Translations under genes and position numbers: made by a program
The notes under the pieces: generated by a model
Database searches by the model: none
The model's input: only the letters and a program-made list of their open reading frames with translations
Told to the model about the DNA's origin: nothing
From: Luzula sylvatica
Taxonomy: Eukaryota; Streptophyta; Magnoliopsida; Poales; Juncaceae
Direction: 5' to 3'
Assembly (NCBI GenBank): GCA_946800325.1
Contig: OX326959.1
Span: 17,514,862-17,578,861, forward strand
Length of the DNA stretch: 64,000 nucleotides
Shown here: positions 51,183-61,020 of the stretch, piece by piece
Layout of the letters: each line of letters starts with the position of its first letter
Position numbering within the stretch: position 1 is the first letter of the stretch

Positions 51183-52980
51183 TCGTGTTTTTTTTAAAAA
51201 ATTTTTTTACAGAGAATAGGAGGAGAAAGTAGTTTAAAAAGGATACATTATTTTTGGAATATCATATGTTTGTTGCTTCGCTTGAGATTATATAACTTAA
51301 TTTGTCGCTGTGGAAATAATTGAACTTTGCTGTCATAAATATGATGTTTTGAAAATAAATAAAAAAAAAGATTGAGAGAGAAATGAAAATACTTCTAACT
51401 TAACTTTGCTGTGATAAATATGATGTTTTATAATTTTATATGATACATATAAAAAATATTTCTAGTTCAAAAAAGCAAAATATCGAGTTATGTATGTGAT
51501 ATTATTTTTTTGTATTAGATGTAATTACTTTTGCACTTTAGGGTGCATGATATTTATTTGTTTTCCTTGGGACAATGATATTTTGAGATTCTTAAATACA
51601 GGCATGAAATTACCTTTGCACTTGGGATGCATTATATTTTGTTTTTCTGCACTGCAATTATATGCAAACATTTATACATTTCACATTTTTATAAGGCATA
51701 CACAATTTATTTAAATTTTAAATCGATTTCATGTATATAATATAATATATACAATGTTTATATGTTTAGCTATTTTGCAATATTCAGTAAGTTGTTAACA
51801 TGTTTATAATTAAACCATATTCTTATTTTTCATCTATATTTAAGCAATTCTTTTTGTGCCGGATCATCACAAATCCCCTTGTGTTTGATCATCACGATTA
51901 TTTCAACCATTAAATTAAGATATGCTATAAAATTTGAACTATTAATTAGCCATCCATTTTTAAGACTGATTTGTTGGTAGACATTTATATTTATATATCA
52001 TTTATTTACACTCAACTTTGAACAATTTCAAAAAACCAGTCACATTGCATTATGATGGGGCTTGAATTGTCTCTTTATTTTAACTATGTATTAGGTTGCA
52101 CGGATACGGATACGAATATCGTATATGATACGATACGGATACGGCGAAATAATAATTTTCAAAAAAGCCCGGATACGAATACGACCATATAATTAGTATT
52201 TTATTATATTTATATATAATTAATAAAATAATAAAATAATATTTTAAATTAAATATCATTACAATAAATAAAATCAACCAAAATACAAGTATCATAAAAT
52301 TATCATAAACTTATTCTAGAAGTATCCTAAAAGTAAACTAAAAATATCCTAGAAATAGCATATATAATTTATTTAAAAATATTATGGGCCAAAATATATA
52401 ATGAGTCGAAGTATCATAAATGAAGTATCTCAGTCGTATCTCGGAAGTATCACAATCGTATCTTGCCGTATCCCGTCGTATCTGGAACAAATAAATATTA
52501 AAATAATCGGATACGTTACGTGACGTATCCGATTTGTATCCGAACCGTATCGTACCCGTATCAGTATCGAATACCCGTATCCTCATGATTCTTAAGTACA
52601 CAGACTATCTATTATGATATTTCTAACATAATTTTTTGTTTATCTTAAAGTTGTGAAAGTTATGTAAAAAAGAGAACATGCACAAATGTGCATATTTACA
52701 TAATCGATATTTTATATTATTGTTAGTTTTTTCAAACTAATCAAGGTTGGCTATATATATGTTGTACAATACATTATTATCGTGTTTGATATTTATCGAA
52801 TTATTATGAATAACATTAATATAATATTATTGTCATAAATTTGTTTGTAGAAATAGATTATACCTCAAATATTATTATGCACTACAACTAATATATGTAT
52901 TAATATCTCGTAAAAACATAATGGATAATTACCTCAAACAATCAAAGACAACTAACCGATCATGCTTATTCCCATCCTTG
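51183..52980. repeat. Left end of the segmental array, with GGATACG-rich repeats
   Basis: From about 51655 to 52040 the sequence is homologous to 61030-61420, and in part to 57355-57440. This marks the shared edge of the tandem units. At 52093-52580 the words GGATACG and CGTATCC recur many times, starting with GGTTGCACGGATACGGATAC, related to the TIR elements at 53721 and 57738. I see no gene. Confidence 0.55.
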
Positions 52981-53530
52981 ACTTCTGCTCACCCAGATCT
53001 ACTTAACCTAGTGTCTCTTGCTTCTTGATTCACTTCAGACCCAATAAGAGCACCTAGTCTCCGGTTCAAGGTTTTCCTTTCCCATGGGTCTTCTTCATAA
53101 GTTTTTTCCTCGGCATAGTACTTTTTTATCCTCTTTTGACCCACTGTACACGATGTACCAGACCTGGAAACTGATCACGTGGCTATGAGTTATTAACATA
53201 GATGTCAATTCAACAATTGGAATTCGAAGTTATTACAATGTTGCAACGCGAATCAGCTCTTCTTCTTACTTTCACTTTCCTACTTTCTGGCGCCTTTGGA
53301 AGCTCCACTAACTCCCAAGTCTTATTATTCAAGTGTACTATAGGCTGGCTTGCTCCTTATGCTCGCTGGGTAGCAGTCTTCTTTGTAATCTTACATGACA
53401 GCTATCGAAGTTCATCATTAGCGGAGGACAAAGTATGCTGGCTAAATTGACTCTTAAGTCTGTCAGCTTGCTTGGCATGTCCCTGCTACTAGTTTATCGC
53501 TGCAAGTGCGAACAGATCTTTTGATCCTCG
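52975..53530. other. Possible organelle-derived insert (NUMT-like)
   Basis: Base composition shifts to about 45% GC with none of the AT-rich simple sequence that surrounds it. The texture resembles plant mitochondrial intergenic DNA. The block is absent from units 2 and 3 of the array, so it entered unit 1 separately. I base the organelle origin on composition and general resemblance only. Confidence 0.35.
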
Positions 53531-53720
53531 GTTATAAATAAGTTATGAATTATAACAACATCAATATGTTAAGATATAATTTTATTTTAAGATAAAATTT
53601 TCATTATCATCATAAATAATTCATTCGTATAAAAATGAAAAAAAATATAATTATCATACTGCAGCGTAACACGACTATTATCCTAGTTATTTTATGATTT
53701 CTCAATGATAAATAACTTAC

Positions 53721-54013
53721 GTTGCACGGACACGAATATGAGTATCGTATCCAATACGATATACAAAAAGTCTAGGATATGATACATATTGTATATATAC
53801 ATTATATAATATAGTTTTAGTAAACTTAATTATATATTTACATAAACTTTACAAAATTATTAAAGAAAAATCGACACGTATCAATTCAAATCTATATATT
53901 AAAATAATCTTATATGCTACATGATGAGTGTATGAGATACATAACGGTGTCGTATCAGTATCCAATATGTATGTGATGCGGAGATAATTAGTTGTTTGAA
54001 GTATCCGTGCAAC
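53721..54013. mobile_element. GTTGCACGGA-TIR element in unit 1
   Basis: Ends are GTTGCACGGACACG and, inverted, GTTGCACGGATAC. The 293-bp interior is AT-rich with 'gtatccaatacgat' words near each end. The equivalent position in unit 2 (about 57741-57995) carries the same element, so it was present before the duplication. No clean target duplication is visible. Confidence 0.6.
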
Positions 54014-54414
54014 ATAATCACTAATTGGGGCTAATTAACAATCATGCAATAAGTTAACCCATGCACACGGATAATAATACATACAATTCCACACTTAATC
54101 GAACTATCTTCAATTAACAATCATTAATTGCTCAATCTAGTCACAAGATTACGTGGCAGCGTGTAACTTGTTTCAGAGTAACGTAATTAATGAGACTTAA
54201 CCTTAATTTTAGAGATGTTAATTCAAATTCAAATGGATGGTTCTCCTAGCTTGGTGGAAAAATTAATTCAAATTTTAGAGATGTTAATTCAAATTCAAAT
54301 CTTAGTTTTACATGAAAAAAATGCGCCATGTTTTCGGGTGGACAAGAAATAGAATACCTCACGGAACAGGTCTACCCAAGAAATATTGGAATCAAGCAAG
54401 GCCACCTCCCTCCT

Positions 54415-54422
54415 ATATAAAC
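54415..54422 (+). promoter_or_regulatory. TATA box, unit 1 gene
   Basis: TATATAAA lies about 105 bp before the start codon and is preserved at the same spacing in unit 2. Confidence 0.7.
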
Positions 54423-54524
54423 AGACTGATCCTTGTTCTCTCCTCGCACAACATAAACACAAACAAACCTTATTCTCTTTTTTAATCTAGCGCTTCCTCT
54501 TTTCTCTCTCAAGCTCTCTCTGAA

Positions 54525-55340
54525 ATGGCGTTTGGTTGGTTGAAGTGGTGGGCACCAGAACCACCGGAATCTTCTGCTGAAGAAGTCATCAGCGAATTGG
54601 ACGCTCCACTGGAAGAGAACAAATCAGGAAAGGTGTGTATATTTTCTTGAATTTAATTGGGTTTCTTGTTCTGTTAAATCAGATCGATTATGGTTGATTT
54701 ATTGTTATTTGGGGATCCAAGGTTCTGAATTATAGCAATGAATTTATTTGGTACTTCTTACTTCAAGACCATTAAGTAATGCAAGATCAGACTCAAATCT
54801 CTCTGTTTATGCGAATCGAGCAGATAGTTAACTGGATCCTCGAAGCTTCGGGGCTTAGGAGCAAAAGGCAGTGGGCCCCACGTGACATACAACTGGAGGC
54901 CGAAGGTCTCCAGTTAGCCCTTCTCCCGGATCCCAGCAGGACTGTTTTGATGTATCGACAATTTCAGATACATCTGAAATTGAAGAGGTCGCAGGAGGAA
55001 CTAGCGGCAAGAATGGAGCAAATGGTCGACAATATAATCAGATCGGAACGGGGTAATAGACGCAGAAGGAGATCAGCACAGGTAATTAATTAATTTTATC
55101 TTTTTTCGATTATTGATCTTTTTACATGAATCGGTTCTGTTTATATGAGAATAAGATAACAATGATATTAAATTCTGAAATTAGAATTTCCTGAGAGAAG
55201 AATTGTTTGATTAATGAATAGTTTATTTTCTTCTTGTCCAGACTGATAGTGAAACTGCAGGGAGACCTGTAGTAAGGTTGACTGCAACACCGGTACCACC
55301 TATCTTTCGTTATGGACCGTACGATCCGTACCAACAGTAG
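54525..55340 (+). CDS. Unknown small basic protein, tandem copy 1
   Basis: I do not recognise the family. Exons are 54525-54636, 54777-55081 and 55242-55340; the product is 171 aa. The first donor (GTATAT, phase 1) was chosen because it is the only one that joins openly to exon 2 in both copies. The N-terminus is Trp-rich (MAFGWLKWWAPEPPESSAEE) and followed by an acidic stretch. The middle is predicted helical (SLFMRIEQIVNWILEASGLR, then IHLKLKRSQEELAARMEQMV) and ends in a cluster of Arg (RGNRRRRRSAQ) that could be a nuclear signal. The C-terminus is Pro/Tyr-rich (ATPVPPIFRY, YDPYQQ). A close paralogue lies about 4 kb downstream. Conservation of all three exons and of the TATA box argues that it is a real gene. 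Function cannot be inferred. Confidence 0.7.
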
Positions 55341-55349
55341 ACTCTACTA

Positions 55350-55705
55350 TAGAAAAGATCTTTGAAGACCGAGTTTCAGATTGGGATGAAAATGGTTATA
55401 GAGAAAAGATATCGGGACTTGATTGAATTGCGCATGGCCGAAATGGTCGACATTGGACTCCAACGATTGGAGGTCCCGGCATGATGTCACTGCAGCCTCT
55501 ATATTCCCCAAAAAGGTTAATTATTTTTAATTTTATCTTAATTAACATTTTATCTGACATTAATTATGTTTTTGGCGTATTAAATTTGAAGTGTTTGTAA
55601 TGCAGTTTGTTAATGGGGAGATCCAGGTGATCAAGCTGAGAGACATGATAATTGATAAGAGATTTCACCAATTGACTAAATTATTTTCCCATGTTGATTT
55701 TTCAT
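55350..55705 (+). other. Conserved coding-like segments after the stop, unit 1
   Basis: After the stop an open stretch (ending near 55485) reads MVIEKRYRDLIELRMAEMVD. A later segment behind an acceptor at 55604 reads FVNGEIQVIKLRDMIIDK to a stop near 55706. Both recur in unit 2, and the first recurs in unit 3. They may be 3' UTR, alternative last exons, or remnants of a longer ancestral protein. Confidence 0.4.
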
Positions 55706-58400
55706 AATGTGTTTGTGTAGGTCATTTGATATTTTTCATTAGTTACTCATATTTGTAAATTCAGAGGAGAATTATGTATAAATGTTGATATTGATTGAAT
55801 TTGGAAAATACAAACTTAATGTTATATGTCTAGCGCATCTTAAACACTAAATTTCATATTTGAGATTTTTCATAGCCTTATATCTTAATTTTTTAAAGGA
55901 ATTATACGTCATAAATCTATAAGCCTAACAGAACACTACTATAAACCTAAAATAAAGAAAAATAAATTGAGTCTTTGATTATGATGTGAGTTTTGATCCA
56001 GCGATTTGGGTAATTTTTTCGGAAAAGTCCTCTCTCAAGAGGGTAATTTTTTAAAAGTAAAAACACAGTACAGAAAGAAAGTATAAATAAAGAAAAATAT
56101 TGGGTGCAACAGAAAATATTTCTCTGTAATTTATAAACTTAGGAAAATATCAATAGCCTTGATTTAATCATGTCCCCATGAGTTGAGTGGTGGTTAGTTC
56201 TAAACATCACCATGAATTGCTGATTATGCAAAATGATCAAGTCACATAATTTCTTTCTAATTACGTAATTTATAAATGGCAAAGAAAGGGATTGTAGATC
56301 CAAAACCACTAGGGGAATAGAACCTTAATACTAAACAAAAAGTGATAAAATTAAAAGAATTTTCATTTCCATATAGACCAACAATTCATATACAAGATCT
56401 TTTTTTAACAATTCAAATGACAGTAAATACTCAATTACCACCATTAATAGAAATCATAGAAAACAATAGAAATTATCACCAATAATTAAGTATGTCTAAA
56501 CCTTTCTATCTCACTATAAAAACAAATTGAAGTGAATTGACATCTTGAAGATTTCTAAAGAAGAGTGAAAAATAAACCAATGAAAGAGGGGTTGTAATTT
56601 TTTGCAATGCACGGATCTTTTTCATATTATTTTTATGTTATGCATTTTTTTATTTATTTTCTTTTTAAAAATTAGAAAAATTAGTCATTAGGAAATCATG
56701 GATATTCTATGACTAATAGAGCTACTTTTTTTCACAAGTAATGCCTGTATTTAAAACATCAATTGCATGAGTAAACTCTATATTGTATTTCATTTAAGAT
56801 CTTACATATAACTCATATGTTTGTCCATAATTTGAAGAACTGACACGAATGATTCCGCAAAAGTTATTTAAACTTTATCCCTTTATTAAGAGAAACTATG
56901 TAAGATACCGGAGAAAATTGAATTAAAACTGATAATATGAATTAGAATTTTATGGACGAAAATATTGTCCATTCTGCAGTTACTATATAGAACGGAGCGC
57001 TCCTAATAAATGTAGACACCATTTGACGTTCGGTTACGTCGAATATATGGATTCCATATGCACATAATACAACATTGAAGCCGCCTATTTATTTAGAGTT
57101 CTACTACAAAGAGATAATCGATTAACTTGCATTTGAAGAAATCACCGACTACAAACTCCCACCAACCCAAGACGAAAAGACGAAAAAACCATAGAGTTAA
57201 TGGAATGGAAGACGTAAATCAAATTTTCTATTTTTTAAATCAAATGATCGTCACGTGATCACCGAAACACAGTCCAGTAGCCAATTCTTTTCCAACGAGG
57301 ATGAAAATAAATTCCCTATTTTTCAATTAAAATTAAAATTTTATATTGATCGTCACACAATTTAAACATTTATCATATTTCACTTTTTACAAGGCATACC
57401 CAATTTATTTATAATATTGATATCATGTCGTTCACATAAATTTTTTCGTAAAAATGTATTATATCTCAAATATTATTTTACACTGTAACCAATATACATA
57501 CTAACATCTCGAATATTGGGTCATTTGCTAGAATAACGTAAAATAATCATGAAATGTAAATGAACTATAAAAATATAATGAGACCAATATACTACGATAT
57601 AATTTTATTTTAAGATAATATTTGCATTATCATCATAAATAATTCATTCGTATAAAAAATGAAAAAAATATATAATTATCTTACCGTAAGACGAATATTA
57701 TCCTAGTTATTTTATGATTTTCTCAATGATAAATAACCTATGTTGCACGGACACGAATACAAATATCATATCCAATACGATTTTCAAAAAGACTAGGATA
57801 GGATACATATTATATATTTTAGTAAGATTAATTATATATTTAAATAAATTTTACAAAATTATTAAAGAAAAATCAAGATGATACGTATCGGTTCAAATCT
57901 ATATATTAAAATAATCTTATATGCCACATGACGAGTGCATCAATGTCGTATGCATCCGATGCGGGTATAATTAGTTTTTTGAAGTATCGCTGCAACATAA
58001 TCGCTAATTGGCGCTGATTAACAGTCATGCAATAAGTTAAGCCTTGCATACGTATAGTAATACATACAATTCCACACTTAATCAAACTATCTTCAATTAA
58101 CAATCATTAATTGCCCCAATCTACTCACAAGTTTACGTGGCAGTGTGTAACTTGTTTCAGATTAACGTAATTAATGGGACTTAACCTTAATATTAGAGAT
58201 GTTAATTCAAATTCAAATGGATGGTTCTCCTAGCTTGGTGGAAAAATTAATTCAAATTTTAGAGATGTTAATTCAAATTCAAATCTTAACAATACTTTGT
58301 TTTACATGAAAAAAAGTGCGCCATGTTTTTGGGTGTACAAGAATACCTCACGGAACAGGTCTACCCAAGAAATATTGGAATCCAGCAAGGCCACCTCCCT
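55706..58400. repeat. Unit 1 downstream flank and start of unit 2
   Basis: Unit 1 continues to about 57205, closing with the phrase GAGTTAATGGAATGGA, which also closes units 2 and 3. Unit 2 begins near 57340-57600. From 57597 it parallels 53577 onward, including the TIR element at about 57741-57995. I see no other gene. Confidence 0.6.
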
Positions 58401-58402
58401 CC

Positions 58403-58410
58403 TATATAAA
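58403..58410 (+). promoter_or_regulatory. TATA box, unit 2 gene
   Basis: TATATAAA lies 103 bp upstream of the start codon, at the same position as in unit 1. Confidence 0.7.
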
Positions 58411-58512
58411 CAGACTGATCCTTGTTCTCTCCTCGCACAACATAAACACAAACCAACCTTATTCTCTTTTTGATCTAGAGCTTCCTCTTTTCTCTCTCAA
58501 GCTCTCTCTGAA

Positions 58513-59335
58513 ATGGCGTTTGGTTGGTTGAAGTGGTGGGCACCAGAACCACCGCAATCTTCTGCTGAAGAAGTCATCAGCGAATTCGACACTCCACTGG
58601 AAGAGAACAAATCAGAGAAGGTCTGTATATTTTCTTGAATTTAATTGGGTTTCTTGATCTGTTGAATTAGATCGATTTTGTATGTGTTTATTGTTATCTG
58701 GGGATCCAAGGATCTCAATTATAGCAATGAATTTATTAAGTAGTACTTCTTAGTTCTTACTTCAAGATCATTAAGTAATGCAAGATCATACTCAAATCTC
58801 TCTGTTTATGCGAATCGAGCAGATAGTAAACTGGATCCTCGAAGCTTCGGGGCTTAGGAGCAAGAGGGAATGGGCCCCACGTGACATACAACTGGAGACC
58901 AAAGGTCTCCAGTTAGCTCTTCTCCCGGATGCCAGCAGGACTTCTTTGATGTACCATCAATTTCAGATACATCTGAAATTGAAGAGGTCGCAGGAGGAAC
59001 TAGCGGCAACAATGGACCGAATGGTCGACGATATAATCAGATCGGAACGGGGTAATCGATGCAGAAGGAGATCAGCACAGGTAATTAATTATTTTAATTT
59101 TTTTTTTATTATTGATCTTTTTACATGAATTGGTTCTGTTTAATTGAGTATAAGATTACAATGATATTAAATTCTGAAATTCAATTTTTTTGAGGGAACA
59201 ATAGTTTTATTAATGAAAAGTTCATTTCTTCTTGTCCAGCCCGATGAAACGGCAGGGAGACCTGTAATAAGGTTAACGGCAACACCGGTACCACCTATCT
59301 TTCGTTATGTACCATACGATCCGTACCAACAGTAG
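58513..59335 (+). CDS. Unknown small basic protein, tandem copy 2
   Basis: Exons are 58513-58624, 58776-59080 and 59240-59335; the product is 170 aa. It is about 85-90% identical to copy 1 with the same splice sites and no frame break. Differences include EFDTPLEE for ELDAPLEE, a Met-Asp-Arg for Met-Glu-Gln in the helical part, one Arg of the basic cluster changed to Cys (RGNRCRRRSAQ), and one residue less at the start of exon 3. Sequence is conserved in both exons and introns, so the duplication is fairly recent; frame preservation suggests both copies have been under constraint, or that too little time has passed. No family is recognised. Confidence 0.7.
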
Positions 59336-61020
59336 ACTCTACTAGAGAAAAGATCTTTCAAGACCGAGTTTCAAATTGGGATGAAATGGTTATAGAGAAA
59401 AGATATCGGGACTCGATTGAATTGCGCATGGCGGCCGAAATGGTCGACATTGGACTCCAATGATTGGAGGTCACCACATGGCATCACTGCAAGCTCTATA
59501 TTCCCCAAAAAGGTTCATTATTTTTAATTTTATCTTAAACAACCTTTTCTCTGACATTAATTATGTTTTTTGCATATTAAATTTGAAGTGTTTGTAATGC
59601 AGTTTGTTAATGGGGAGATCCAGGTGGTCAAGCTGAGAGACGTGATAATTGATAAGAGATTTCACCAATTGACTAAATTATTTTCCCATGTTGACTTTTC
59701 ATAATGTGTTTGTGTAGGTCATTTGATATTTTTCATCAGTTACTCATATTTGTAAATTTAGAGGAATGTATAAAGTTGATATTGATTGAATTTGGAAAAT
59801 ACAAACTTAATGTTATATGTCTAGCGCATCTAAAACACTAAATTTCATATTTGAGATTTTTCATAGCCTTACATCTTAATTTTTTTAAAGGAATTATACT
59901 TCATAAATCTATAAGCCTAACAGAACGCTACTATACACCTAAAATAAAGAAAAATAAATGAGTCTTTGATTATGTTGTGAGTTTTGATCGAGTGATTTGG
60001 GTAATTTTTTTCGGAAAAGTCCTCTCTCAGGAGGGTAATTTTTCAAAAGTAAAAACACATTACAGAAAGAAAGTATTCATAAATGATCAAGTCACCATGA
60101 ACTGCTGATTATGCAAAATGATCAAGTCACATAATTTCTTTCTAATTAAGTGTTCATAAATGGCAAATATTGGGAATTTGATAACAAGTGTCTACAACAA
60201 TCCTCCATTCCAATACTGAACAATCCTACAAAGATAAAATTTCAAGCAAATTTAACTCTAAAAAACAACAATTCTCAAGCAAATTCAACACTACAAAATC
60301 AGATAATTTCCCTATCCAAAAACAGTCATTAGGAAATCAGGGATATTCTTTTTTTTTTTTTCATATTACTTTTATGTTATGCATTTTTTTTATTTACTTT
60401 TTTTTTAAAAAAAATTAGAAAATTTAGTCATTAGGAAATCATGGATATTCTATGACTAGTAGAACTACTTTTTTTTCCCCACTAGTAATGCATGTATTTA
60501 AAACATCAATTGCATGAGTAAACTATATATTGTATTTCATTTAAAATCTTACATATAACTCATATGTTTGTCCATAATTTGAAGAATTGACACGAATGAT
60601 TCCACACAAGTTATTTAAACTTTGTCCCGTTATATTATGAGAAACTCTGTAAGATATTTGAGAAAATTGAATAGCAATTGATAATAAGAATTATAATTTT
60701 ATGGACGAAGATATTGTCCATTATGCAGTTACTCTATAGAACGGAGCGCTCCTAATAGAAGTATACCCCATCCGTTGTTCGGTAACTTCGGTTACGTCGA
60801 ATATCTGGAGTCCATATGCACAAAATACCCCATTGAAGTCGTCTATTTAGATCTCTACGACAAAGAGATAATCGATTTACTTGCATACAAAGAAATCACC
60901 GACTACAAACACCCACAATTCCAAGAAAAAAAGACGAAAAAGCCACAGAGTTAATGGAATGGAATACGGTAAATAATAGCCATTCTTTTCCAACGAGAAC
61001 GAAAATGAATTTCCTGATTT
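59336..61020. repeat. Unit 2 downstream flank
   Basis: This parallels 55341-57205 with small indels. A stretch around 56085-56190 is missing and about 200 bp near 60150-60340 is divergent. The coding-like segment after the stop differs here by a 1-nt deletion and a 3-nt insertion. It ends with the shared GAGTTAATGGAATGGA phrase near 60950. Confidence 0.55.

Noticed and set aside
53202..53450. Plus-strand 82-aa frame
   Set aside because: It lies wholly in the organelle-like insert and has no known domain.
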